From the NCBI RefSeq assembly GCF_905147365.1, contig NC_056422.1, forward strand, positions 2,792,501-2,856,500: DNA of 64,000 nucleotides. The letters run 5' to 3'. This document shows, in pieces, positions 21,701 to 33,100 of the stretch. The first letter of the stretch is position 1. Each line of letters starts with the position of its first letter. The stretch is from Aricia agestis (taxonomy: Eukaryota; Arthropoda; Insecta; Lepidoptera; Lycaenidae). Below the pieces are notes generated by a model. The model had not been told where the DNA came from, did not search any database, and was given only the letters and a program-made list of their open reading frames with translations. A program made the translations under genes and the position numbers.

Positions 21701-24700
21701 TAATGCATATGAATGCATATGAAGTATTCTAAAAATAATAAATTGTTAGTATGTTAAGTTTCTTTATAAGTTAACACTGTTAACAGTATAGTGTTTTTCG
21801 GAAAATTTATTATATTAAAATCCTAACTTATATCCAGTTAGTTAATGTTAATTAAATATAAGAAAACATCTGAGACAAAAATATTTGTTTCAGACGTTTT
21901 CTGTGAATTTAATATTTTGTGTGATTTCAGGACATCAAAGTGTTCTATATGGAGACCTCCAATGACCCGCTACTGAGTCCAGTGTGTGATGATCTGCGAC
22001 AGGCTATGAAAAGGTACATTGAAATTAATTCTTCATAAAATGAGACTTGAACATATCCTCAATTTGACTCAAGCGATGATAGTTTTTTCCAGTTGTTTAG
22101 AGCGTGGCTCTTGACTCGGAGGTCAAGAGGTAACATGTTATTTCCAAGTTTGGTTAGGTCAATGCAGGCTTATCGCCTGATTGTCTTGACTAGTAAGATG
22201 ATCCATGCGTCGGGTGGGCATGTAAATAGATAAAAAAAACATCCACAGCCGAACGTATAACCTCCTCGTTTTTGGAAGTCGGTTAAAAAGTCGGTCCTGC
22301 GCCTGATCTCTCGCCGGTCGTGTCGGTCTTCTGTCCCACTGCATTACGAGAGTAAAGGAATAGAGAGTGCTCTTGTGTAGCGCAAACACTTGGGCATTAT
22401 AAAAGTACACCTTCGTAACTGGTAACACCGAAACCGGTGTGGAAGTTATTATTATTATTTGTTACTGAGGTGGAACATATCATCGGGATGATGTTAAGTA
22501 CAGTTCTTAAAACTAGTTACTTCACTATAAGAACACCATCTTAAATCCTTAATATGTGTTACAGGGTAATAGCCAAGCTCTCCGAAGACACGTCTTCCCC
22601 TCAGCCGTTCTACCACCGCGGCTTCAACTCCATGTACCGGCTTTGGAAGCGCGGCATGGCGCTAGAGGCGGAGGACTTCGCCGCCATCTTGAAAGACCAT
22701 AAGGGTCGAGCTAATGGGGTCGTGGAGTTGGTTAGGAAGGTAAGACTTGAATATAGCTAACAGAATATGGTACGGTCATTCATATTAAATGTACAGTCCA
22801 GTCAGTCAAGTTAGGATCTAAATCGCACAAGGATCAAAGTGAACGAAGGAATTGAAACTATGACTTCTTAACTTCAAGCAATATTTTCCAGGTGTTAGGC
22901 ATGGGTCAACACACGCTGGCGGCCATCTTGCGGCTGCTGGAGCTGCAGCTGCTGCCGCCGGTGCCCGCGGAGTGGGCCGACAACCTCACGAGAGAGACAG
23001 CCGACGAGCTCACTGTAAGTGCAACAGAGATAGTATAAGAGATAGACAATAATAATATGTAAAAGTATTTGTATTTAAATTGGTCCAAAGAAAAATATAT
23101 TTTTGACTCACAGACGGCGTGCTTAACCTGCCTAAGGTTACAGACAGACAAACTTTCATATTAATATACGTCAATTCCAACAGCGAGTACTCGGCACCGA
23201 CGGAGTGCTTATTCTGCCGAGCGCGCCACAGCCGGCTCCGCACCACAACGTGCTGTACCTCCGACCATACAACTTCGCCTACTGGGCCATACTCAATGCG
23301 CTCCGGATGCCCGCTGTGCAGGTAATATCTGTGTAGACTGTAGATGTTTAAGTTATTGATGTGTATGGTTCCTTGGAAAATGCCCTGAAAATATCACTAG
23401 TTCAAGTAATCGCTGATTGGATTTTGTAGCCTCCTCTCAAGCTCAATTCCAACAAGCCGTTAAGGCTCTAGAGCCTAAACGGCTTTTAAATTTATATAAA
23501 AAGAATTATTTGTTTAGTAACCTCTAGAGTCTAGATTATAGAGCAGGGGTGGCCAACTTGATTAGATCCAAGATCTACTGTTTACTAACGAAACCCTGTG
23601 CGATCTACCAAGTACATACTTCTTGAAATCTCAAATAAAACAGCATAGTTTAGCTTATTGGTCATTGGACAGTCCGGTCTATTATTATTATTTATATTTT
23701 TTGCCTGGCCACGATCGACTGGACTAACAGTCGAGTCGCGATCGACCAGTTGGCCACCCCTGCTCTAGAGGTTACAAAGGGTAAACAAATAATTATCCTG
23801 GCTCATTGCAAGTACTGACTATCTATAGCTAGTATATATAGATTATTAAAGAAAAATAATATTATATTATGGTTCCCAGGAATATAACTATATACCAGAA
23901 CTATATACCAGTTTTTGAATATGTATACTAAGTCGCGACAGAAAATAATGCGACCATGTTTCTAAAATCTTTTTAATTATTCATACATCTATAGAAAAAC
24001 ACAAACTTTGTCTTTAAAAAATTTAAAAGAAAAGCTATGCAATGTTTTATCTTTGTCCGATACACTCGAAAAGTCACTCCAAAAACAAACACAGCATAAT
24101 ATTATACAGCATGTAACAAGACAAAGTAATAATTAGTTTAGGGTGTATATGTGTCCCTTGTATAAAGTTCACTGTGAAAGTGGCAGCGCTGAAAGAGCAA
24201 ATTTTTTGTTGCGATTTTTATGGGCAAGCACCCCAGCGTTTGTCAGTTTGCCCATACAAAAGTAAAAAAAGCTTACTCTTTTAGCGCTGCTACTTTCACA
24301 GTGAACTCTATACCCGGAACACATGTCTCATACGTACCCTAAAATATTATCACTTAGTTTCGTTACACGTTGTATAGCCTATTAATTGAAGACGTGAGTG
24401 GAAGAATCGAACAACATTTCGTAACATACGGACAATAACTCATTTTATTCCAATTATTATTTTCCTAAAATTTGTAACTTATCTACTTCATAACCTAGCT
24501 AATACAGGCTACACATATTATTATCCACAGTTTTTCTTTTTCAATTTATGCCAAAAAAGGGGAAGTTTTATCATGTTACTTACCTTATTCTTCCACTCAC
24601 GTCTTGAATTCTGTAACGATTTTTTATGAGTAACTTAAAATTATTTTCAGGTTCCGCTCGGCCTCAACTCGTCCGGTCTGCCGCTAGGCGTGCAGGTGGC

Positions 24701-24797
24701 GGCGGCGCGCGGGCAGGACGCGCTCTGCCTGGCCGTGGCGAAGCACCTAGAGAAAGCCTTCGGGGGCTACGTGCCGCCGTGTAAGGTGCCGCAGTAG
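18743..24797 (+). CDS. FAAH2: Fatty-acid amide hydrolase 2-like, copy 2 (11 coding exons)
   Basis: Coding exons are 18743-18970, 19941-20067, 20454-20625, 20824-20948, 21089-21178, 21519-21664, 21931-22013, 22565-22739, 22892-23014, 23184-23321 and 24651-24797. Joined they give 517 residues. The role is as for copy 1: a membrane-anchored serine amidase of lipid amides. The triad is Lys125 (PFTTKES), Ser200 (AGGSSGGEAA) and Ser224 (SDIGGSTRMP), again spaced 75 and 24. Residues about 8-28 are hydrophobic. Two adjacent in-frame ATGs (18743, 18746) follow the acceptor at 18703, so the start is uncertain by one codon. Six exons (3, 4, 5, 6, 7, 9 and also 10) equal copy 1 in length and all phases agree, which proves a tandem duplication. 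Third codon positions are clearly more GC-rich than in copy 1. Cys218 replaces the usual Gly before SDIGGS, as in copy 1. Confidence 0.93.
19009..19366 (-). mobile_element. tRNA-derived SINE, minus orientation
   Basis: On the minus strand the head at 19366 reads GTGGTCTAGTGGTATAGAGC, a tRNA-like polymerase III A-box region. It passes through GATCACCTGATTGTCTGACA and GGTCCTGCGCCTGATCTCTC to an ATTATTATTA tail at about 19014. A second copy is at 22091-22457. It lies in intron 1 of FAAH2 copy 2. Confidence 0.75.
20669..20765 (+). pseudogene. Broken partial duplicate of FAAH2 copy 2 exon 3
   Basis: The sequence from TACCATTCACAACAAAGGAG to GCGCCCGCTGACGCTAT closely copies 20457-20553 of exon 3, 212 bases upstream. 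It includes the catalytic-lysine region (ACAAAGGAG). It remains open but has no acceptor AG directly before it and stops matching after about 97 bases, so it cannot replace exon 3. Substitutions such as TCCGGGCTACAC against TCCGGGATGCAC show it has diverged. Confidence 0.85.
22091..22457 (+). mobile_element. tRNA-derived SINE, plus orientation, with a 60-base insertion
   Basis: It is collinear with the minus-strand SINE at 19009-19366, from TTTAGAGCGTGGCTCTTGAC to the TTATTATTATTA tail at 22447-22458. After GGGCATGTAAA, where the sister copy continues directly to AAAAGTCGGTCC, this copy carries about 60 extra bases. These include CCGAACGTATAACCTCCTCG and match the repeat at 2392-2455 in reverse. 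Confidence 0.75.
23544..23762. mobile_element. hAT-type MITE
   Basis: The terminal inverted repeats are CAGGGGTGGCCAACTTG at the left and the complement of CAGGGGTGGCCAACTGG at the right. They are flanked by the 8-base segments TTATAGAG and CTCTAGAG (six of eight match). CAGGGG ends and an 8-base duplication are hallmarks of hAT elements. It lies in intron 10 of FAAH2 copy 2. Confidence 0.75.
24107..24372. mobile_element. Fold-back MITE, 'TTCACTGTGAAAGT' family, copy 1
   Basis: The ends CAGCATGTAACAAGACAAAG and CGTTACACGTTG with TA outside enclose long inverted arms. These contain GTTCACTGTGAAAGTGGCAG and its complement CTGCTACTTTCACAGTGAAC. The same family is at 40056-40314 and 40493-40712. 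TA flanks suggest a Tc1/mariner origin. Confidence 0.75.
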
Positions 24798-24918
24798 TGC
24801 GGTTAGAGAATACTCCTTCCTTTGTTATTATGCTATGCGTTAAGTTTATTTTTCAGATACCTAATTAAACGCCTAGGCTGTACATTATATTTAAATTAGC
24901 TACTGGTAGTTAGACTTA

Positions 24919-25190
24919 GGGCCAACCCACACGTACCACAACCACACGACATTGCAACGACAAAATGTCGTCGAGCAGTGGTTACGTGTGAATGGTGTCG
25001 CTGCATCTTTTTGTAGTTGCGTTGTGGTACCGACAAAATGACGTTGCGACGTGGTTGCGATGTGGTCGGTATTTTACAAGTGGTCGACAACGACTGCAAA
25101 ATGTGGTACGTGTGAATGGTCCAGTTCATTCACAATACGAAATATACGCCCGACCATGTCGTGTGGTTGTGGTACGTGTGGGTTGGCCCT
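24919..25190. mobile_element. 272-base fold-back MITE with TTA target duplication
   Basis: GGGCCAACCCACACGTACCA at the left pairs with the complement at the right. TTA flanks both sides (24916-24918 and 25191-25193). Internal arms repeat the motif GTGGTACGTGTG in both orientations. The features match PIF/Harbinger-type MITEs. It sits about 120 bases after the FAAH2 copy 2 stop codon, so it is probably transcribed in the 3' untranslated region. Confidence 0.8.
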
Positions 25191-25707
25191 TAAGCCCTGA
25201 TTACACCTACCGACTAGTGACGAGACAGTACCTGCACTCGGTATGTATATTATATGTGTGCTTGGCTAAGAATTCGCTGTACTATATTTGACGGACAGTT
25301 AACTAATATCTATCTCCATGACAAAATTGTCTCAAACCAAAGTGGGCCTTTCGGGCATGCATTTGCATGTGCAGTCTTTTATACTGTATTGTGAATTGTG
25401 ATACTATGTATTTACATTTGACTGAAGCAATAATATATTGTTTGTTTTTTTTTTTATTTTTCATAGTACATTTCCTATTTGTTAAAGAATATTCATATTT
25501 TTATATTGTTGGTGATGAACTGTTTAAGACTGTTTATATATAGGTGAAGGCTAACAATAAATGTTTATTTTAATACACCTTTCTTATTATTATTGATTTC
25601 TAAGTACAGCTATTCAATAATAGATGGCGCTGCTTGGTGTGACTAAATCATAAAGTTAATATAGCGGAATAGAGAAAGGCCTGAGCAAGGGAGATGCCAC
25701 TATCAGT

Positions 25708-25766
25708 AACACTGCGTGGTAAAAAGAGACGTGTGATACATATCACGTCTCTTTTTACCACGCAGC
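25708..25766. repeat. Perfect hairpin palindrome
   Basis: The arms TGCGTGGTAAAAAGAGACGT and its exact complement ACGTCTCTTTTTACCACGCA are separated by a short TATCACA-like loop. No target duplication was identified. Confidence 0.75.
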
Positions 25767-26104
25767 ACTCTTTTTTTGACGTCCAGTCGGCACGTGACGC
25801 ACGTTGACAATATATAATCTCATAGAATTCATGTTTAATCATGCTTGTGTAAGTGTATACGTACATACACATATTTTTCACACAAATGAAAACCAATTTT
25901 GGTTTCGTTTGACAGCTCGAGATTGTTGCTCTATCCGCTAGGTATATTAACTTTATGCACTAAATTTTCTTCTCAGAAAAAATTATCAGTCTGAAATCCA
26001 ATTGTATTTCAAAGCAAGTTCTTTTAGTGCTAAAATAACGTCGACTACACTAGTGACAAGAATAACGTGAAAACTTTCCAAAGGAAAAGGAAAACAACAA
26101 AAGA

Positions 26105-27168
26105 CGTAATAATATGAAGAAATTTTATTTAGATTTGAAATCTTCGATACATCTATCGCTGCTGGTCGGTCCACGCCTGCCGGCATGGCCCCGCGCTCGT
26201 GCCCTCGTGGCCCCTGGCCTTGCCGCTTGGCCCTTAACCTAATATGGCCCAATACTCTGGGCTTCCCAAATTGCCCAACATTTTGTGCCTTGCTTATGGC
26301 CCAATGTCTGGGCCTACTAAATTTCCCCACATTGTGGGCCTTCATTAAAATATCCCGACATTGCGGGCCTACAATAATAGTTTAATATTCTGGGCCTTTC
26401 TAATGGCCGTGTGACCTCACTGGGCCTACACTGGCCTCCACGTGGCACCTCACGCGGCTCCCACCCACACTCAGCCACGACATCCTTACCCCGGCTATAT
26501 TCTACGTTAGGTTCGCAACAAATTGACTAATATACTATAGTACTATACATCTTCATTATTCGCTACGACTATATCGGAAGAATCACATTTACAAAATCTA
26601 CGTCTGTTAAAGCGATATTCAGAAGCGTTTGAGATTATCATTTACATTATATCTTTTTAATTATAAGTAACGTCTATTCTGGAGTTACTTTACACTAAAC
26701 GTCAATTCATTGCGAAAATACGACAACTACGGACTAAGGTAATTATCACTTTAGGATCACTCACAGTGGAATGGTTTAATCACATAGATCGGCACCCTGC
26801 GCTAAGTCTTATTTACATCACATTTAAATTTAGTTTGTACATACATTTCGTACGAGATAGGAGTCGCCCGGCGGGCGCTACTCTAGCCTAAACCTAGGGA
26901 ACATATCGTGGAACAAGCGGGAACATGTAGCAAAATATTCGTTAATTTCTTTAAAACAATCGGGGTGCCGGACTGAGAACTACTCGGAAAAGGATGTATG
27001 ACTGAATAATACAAAATCGAAGAGATCGGCAAAAAAAAACTTCCGGATCACATCTGCGATGGCTGGACTCGGTAAAAAAAGACCGGCTGGCTCGGCTCGG
27101 CTTCAGGCGGCGGCGCGCAGGCGGCAGCGGCACAGCAGGCGCAGGGCGCGGCGCAGCAGCGTGCTGCC
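26105..27168 (-). other. Probable SamDC 3' untranslated region with a GGGCC minisatellite
   Basis: Reading on the minus strand, a canonical AATAAA (complement of TTTATT at 26124-26129) lies about 1 kb after the SamDC stop codon and no earlier strong signal is evident, so a 3' untranslated region of about 1 kb is plausible. Within 26224-26425 the motif GGGCCT/GGCCCA recurs about every 29-37 bases, with units such as CCCCACATTGTGGGCCTTC and CCCGACATTGCGGGCCTAC, an imperfect minisatellite. The exact transcript end is inference. Confidence 0.45.
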
Positions 27169-30100
27169 TCAGCTCGGGAACTTGGCGTACAGCGCGTAGT
27201 GCAGCGAGTAGCCGGCGAAGCGGCAGTTCTGGGCGTCGCGGGCGCCGTAGTCGGGCGGGGCGGCGGGGGCGGGGGCGGCGGCGGCGGGGGCGGAGCCCGA
27301 CGCGAACACGGTGACCACGAAGCGCCCGGGGCGGAACGTGCGTAACACGCGCGATAACAGCGCGTCATAGCTGCGGACGGGCGCGTTGGATTCGAACGAC
27401 ACGTACGAGCACGCCGCCTCGGGGGTTATGTGGATCGTCATGTACACGCCCTGTGAAATTATGTAGGGTTTAGTTTTATACAAATAGCCACATATTGTCG
27501 AAACAAGCTTACAATGCTATATATAATATGCTAATGTCACATTTGCTATGTCTACAATAAACAATTTAATTTTGTTCTAACAGACCTGACTGTGTTTTTT
27601 TAAATATATGTCTTAAGTTCAAACCGACTAACAAAATCAGGTAAAAATTTCTAGTAAAATAAATTCATATATCACTTTATTCAAGTCGTAGGCCTATTTA
27701 AATTGATTGCAAGTTTTCAATTCTTCAATATGATACTACACTTACATTTGGTAAATCCTTATCTCCCTTCAGAAAGCAGACAAGAAACAACAGTGGAACA
27801 TTATAATCTTTCTCAGTGCACTAGGAACACGTACACACCCTAAAGCAGCTATACTCAAACTGCGGCCCGCCGGGATTTTATGAGTAACACGCATGAATCG
27901 ATAACTTTGAACAACGTTATTTTTTACCGCAAAATAATTTTGGTTGTGGTCCGCTCCACCACGACCAAAACGTGTTTGTGGCCCGTATAAAAGGTTGAGT
28001 ATCACTGCCCTAAACAATTTTCATTTAGTTTCGTTAGCCGGCTCCTAGACGAGCAATTTTATTGCGCAATATCGCGTATTGCGTAATATTATTGACCGTC
28101 TAGGGTTGATATTGAACATCGCGCGCCTTCTAAACTGTTCAATTAAAATTGAAGCGTGATATTGACAATAAAATTGCTCGTCTAGGGGGCCGGCTTACAT
28201 CCTGTTGACACAGAAAATAAATAAATGAATTAAACTTACATGTTTAGCGACGCCGTTCATGGAGTAGCCGCAGGGGTCGAACAGGTAGTCGTCGATCACC
28301 ATGCCCGGGATCAGCTTGTCTATGCCCGACACCTAGAACAGAAGCATAATTTATGAATAAATAATCAAAGTTTATAAATTATAGGAACAAAAAAAATTAA
28401 AATGTGTATGCTGGATCTGCATCTAAAGCCGGCTCCACACTCGCGGCACGAAAACCCGCGAAGGCCGCGAACTGCGAGTGTGGAGGGTTTCGCGACTTCG
28501 TATTTGTTCGAATCGTCTTCACGGCGCGCCGCTAGTGTAGAGCCCACATAACATGAAAACATTGCAGTAATTTTATATTGCTTGCGTTGGCCACTGGCCC
28601 AATTCTGCTATCCTAATCGTACATTAATTAACTTTGATCTTGTCTGGATATTCTCAAACACTTCCTTCCTAAGGTTCTTTAGCCATGTACAAGGAAATAG
28701 GCAATTTCGTCACTAAAAGTCAGTATGTCCATTCTTTGTCGTTTCTAATGTTTTTGTGCTAAGCCTGCTGCACAGGGCCGGATTTGTATTTTTTATGAGT
28801 ACAGGCCACTTTAAATTTGGCGCCCCTATGTACGAACTCTGCAGTCTGCAGTCTGCTGCCATCCTACGACGCTGCCGCTCATACGCCATGGCCTATACTG
28901 CCTATACATAAATCCAGAGCTGCTGCTGCAGTTGTCTACTGCTACAGCAGCTCTGGATAGTAGTATAGGTGCTGGTGCTGCTGCTGCTGCTGCTGCTCAC
29001 CTTGGTGGCCTCGGCGGCGGTGGCGGAGGCGGCGCGCGTGAAGATGTCCATGACGTCGGGGTCGAGGTCCGACATGAGGATCTCGATGGTCTGGTCGGGC
29101 TCGCCCTCCCACGCCGATCCGCCGTGCTGCTCCTTCTCAAGCGCGTCCACAGTACCTGGTAATTTTTTTTACAATTTAATGGGACTCTCGTAATTTAGAC
29201 TTTTGGATGATTTTTTGATTAGGGAGACCACCACTAGATTTTGGGAAATATAGGATAGTTATTAATATTATAGGTCTACCAGAATCTGATGGCAAAAAGT
29301 GAGAAAATAAATTTACTCTAGCAGTATTGCAGGGTATATCGGGATAATAGGAATAAAACATTGTGATCCTTTTTTATTCCTTTGGTGGCTTATTTTGTGT
29401 GTGAAACATGCAAATATGAAAATTTATCCAATGAACAATCATATTTTTTGAAAATCTAGCGTCAGCCATCAGATTCTGGTAGACCTTTACACACATTTTC
29501 TCTTTAAGCCTATATTTCTAGTATAGTCTGGTTAACGAGCCTCTTTGAAGTCTAATAGTACCATAACAGGCCCGAAGAGAAAAAGTGTTTTAGTTAATTT
29601 TAAAACATACCGTATTCTTATAAATTTTGCTATAGCCATAATAATGAATATTAGGAAATTGAAGAAAAAATATTAAAAATACCTTCCAATGGCAAGAGTG
29701 TGTAGAGGTACCAGCAATCTTTCTCCGGACCCATGATGTATGCCCGTCCGTCACCGAAGAACGAGTCCAGAAGCTCCACCTGAAAAGAGAAACAAATAAG
29801 TTCAGATTGAATAACCTTCCAAAATCCAAAGAGAAAAGAATGTCCAACTTATGGGTTTTAGATAAATTACTAGTCGCTATAAAATATGTATAAGGGCCTG
29901 TTTCACCACTTCCTGATAAGGCTATCCACCAATTAACTTGACGATCAACTATGGAGAATCTGTCAAAAAAGTTGTGAATAGCCTATTAGGCACTTTATCA
30001 GAAAGTGGTGAAACAGGCCCTAAGTATTGAGATAAGAACTTACGTTAATTACAAGTTTTACTCTGTTACGCTTATTTAATTTATTATGTATTCATTTTAA

Positions 30101-33100
30101 TTTTTAACACACACACTAGTGCTTTATTTTAACCTACCAAGGTTCATACGATATTACATCAAAATCGGTTAAGGTTTAAGCGTGAAGACTGAGGAGGTAG
30201 TGAAGATACAGACAGATAAACATACTTTCGCATTAATAGCATGAATTGTATTGTATGATCTCAACACTATGATTATCTGTGGTATTCCATTAGGTATTTT
30301 GATTTAAACTTAGATTAAAAGTAATGACTTGTAAGTTGTTATCTTAGGTTAGAAGTTAGAAACTTGTTCTTAAATCTTTAAAATATGATAAGCCAAGATT
30401 TCTTCCAGAACAAATTTGTTCCTCAATTTTTTTTATCTTGTAATTTATCATTTATAGTACAACTGATCACTTGACCTCTAGAGATACGGTTTTAAGTTTT
30501 AACGCAAAGTAACAAAGTTCATTTTGCGATAACCCCATCGTAGATCAATGATTCGTCAGTCCCTTGTGCAAAAATGATAAAAAAAATCGGCCACTTGCAA
30601 GTCGGACTCGCGCACGAAGGGTTCCGTACCGGTATAGAGCGAAAGTAGACAAAAATTGTGTTTCTTGTGTGGGAGCCCCCTTAAATATTTACTTTATCTA
30701 CTACTGTAGTCTGTATGTTTACTTTAACAAAAGTATTTTTGTTAACGTTAACATACTTACATCTTGTACATATTTCAATTTAAAAAATATGTAACAAATG
30801 TGCGCTTTTATAATTCGTCGACGGAAATTTAAAAGCGTCTTCATATATTTCCATACATTTTATTTCCCTATGTCATCTTTTTACCGCGGACGTCCACGAT
30901 ATTACAGCCACGTCCAAAATTATAAAAGCGCACAATGGCTTCATTTAAAAATTCGTGTTGACAATCATCTAGCCGCCTAGCAGAATTCAACTAACCTCGG
31001 AATCGAAGTTATCATGCGGCGTTCTCTGCGCGTGCGGGCGGGCGAACTCGCGGCGCGAGTAGAACACGTTGTGTACGCGCGCGTGGCCCGCGTCCGTCGC
31101 CAGCGCGAGCACCGCGCGCACGCACCGCAGCGGCGTCGTCCGCCCGCACGTCTTGAGGATCCACCGACGGCGCGACACGAACATGCTACTTTCGCTGGAA
31201 AAGATGATAGAAAAACTTTCATATAATCAAATCGCCATAAACTTCGATCAAAACATCACACGAAAATCGCGCCTATTATTGCGAAAATAACAGAAAAAAA
31301 ATCAGTTCTCCAATTCTCGTTTGTGATGTGTGGATTAGGCTTTGGACGATGCATCGTCATCACTATGTAACGCATAACTATAATATGGATAATGAAGGGT
31401 CCATTGCTATAAATCGTTTCGATCCGTCACAAATTCAAAAATTATTGCATCAAAATTCATCAAATAGGACAATTTTTGGTATATTTTTTCAATTACGAAA
31501 CCAATTCAAAGCAGTTAGCAGTCTTATTACGCGATGAGTCAAAACAAACTATACCTACCTAAATTAAATTAAGTTAATAAGGTACAAGATTTAACTTTTT
31601 ATGAATATAAAAACTTATTTTTTATCTAATAAACAAAAACTTAATAACAATTAATTTTCATGAGTCAATATATAATGTGTCATACATTGTTGCACGGTAC
31701 ATTGCTCCACGTGGCTGCCCCCACGTGCATGCGCGTGCAACAGATACGCGATGTATACTCGAGTTACTATCGAGATCGAAATCAACACTCGTGGACAAAG
31801 TCACTGTAAGGTCGATAATGACATCCGCCGGTTAATGTTAAAAGAAACGGTTATTTATTAGTTAAAGGTGGTAAAAGATATTTTTATTAGCAGACGCAAA
31901 ATCACTTCTCTAAGTGAGACAGATTTTATTTTGCGTTGGTGCAACAACACTCTTGTGTTGCAACAGATTACTCTTACTATAACTTTAACCTTAACAAAAA
32001 GTCAAATGAACTGTCAAATCCCTAGTAGAAATGGACGGCATATTTGACAATAACCTTAACCTTAACTACGCTTCTGGTGCAATCCACCCTTAACAGTCCC
32101 CTGTCACGATTTCTTAGAAAATCGCTAATATCTTGGAATATACGCATAAATTCAGTGGACCTCCTTATCTAACTAAAATAAAAGTTAATTTTCTCCAAAA
32201 TAGTACTTATATTTTTGGCAAGTGTTAAAAAAAATTCCCAGGACAAAAGTATGGGAACTGACGAGTAACGAGGATAGAGAAATGCCCTTAAATGTACCAC
32301 GTGTAGAACCCACTACCTTTTAACAGCCACACTCAAAGACATTAAATAATTTTTAGATTAAACTTTGATTTAAATAACAGTTTGATATAGTTAATGAATG
32401 GGGCTTATATCAGAATCCTCATTTGATTACAGTTCATTATTAGTCTCTGAGTGAGGCCGCGACAGATAAACCCCTAGGAAGATATTAATTTCTACTGAAC
32501 CCACGCGACGTATTTCGCTCACTGATAGAACTAACACGTTATCGGCTGTAAAGGTTACGAGATTGTCCTGACAATCTCACTGTAATCGTTGTAATTGGAG
32601 TTATCTAAGTATAAACACGATAGCTCAGTTACACTAATTATAAATTGACTAGACGACGTTTTCGCAACTTAGTAGAAATTCGTTTAACAAAATATGGCAA
32701 CCGTACATTTTTCCCTACTAGAAATAAAAAAAAACGGTTTTAACTTTTAACACAATTGCAAAACACACTCGCATATTATGCATACTAATAAATTATAAAT
32801 GCTTAAATGTCTGTATGTCTGTCTGTTACATCTTCAAGCCCAAACCGCTAAACCAGTTTTGCTGAATTTTGGTATGGAGATACTTTGAGTTCCGAGAAAG
32901 GATAGATACTTTTTAACCCGTAAAAATGTACGGTTAACGAATTTTGGCGCAACGAAGTTGTCGGCGTCATCTAGGCTACCTTCTAAAGTAATACCATACC
33001 AACTGTCAGGACTCAAGCTGAACTCTGGTTCAGCCACAGTCAGAGGCTGACAGTTGGTGTAGTGTTAAGGCAGCCATGGGCCTTGTGGCAGTTGTTAGTC

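Larger units (their letters stand above)
24798..26104. other. Convergent 3' region between FAAH2 copy 2 and SamDC
   Basis: An ATTAAA at 24864-24869 and an AATAAA near 25557 are possible poly(A) signals for FAAH2 copy 2. The stretch also holds a MITE (24919-25190) and a perfect palindrome (25708-25766). No coding exon is supported. The open frames here either fall in the fold-back or lack any family features. Confidence 0.45.

Noticed and set aside
24992..25291. 99-codon plus-strand frame after FAAH2 copy 2
   Set aside because: It lies in the TTA-flanked fold-back MITE, and its repeats are the MITE arms.
27048..27368. Pro/Ala/Cys-rich 106-codon frame
   Set aside because: It is a wrong-frame reading of GC-rich SamDC exon 7.
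28902..29193. Plus-strand frames of 74-76 codons
   Set aside because: They are antisense to SamDC exon 5.
30977..31290. Frames of 70-81 codons on both strands besides the SamDC frame
   Set aside because: They are shadows of SamDC exon 3, whose correct frame has the conserved SSMFVS and ILKTCG motifs.
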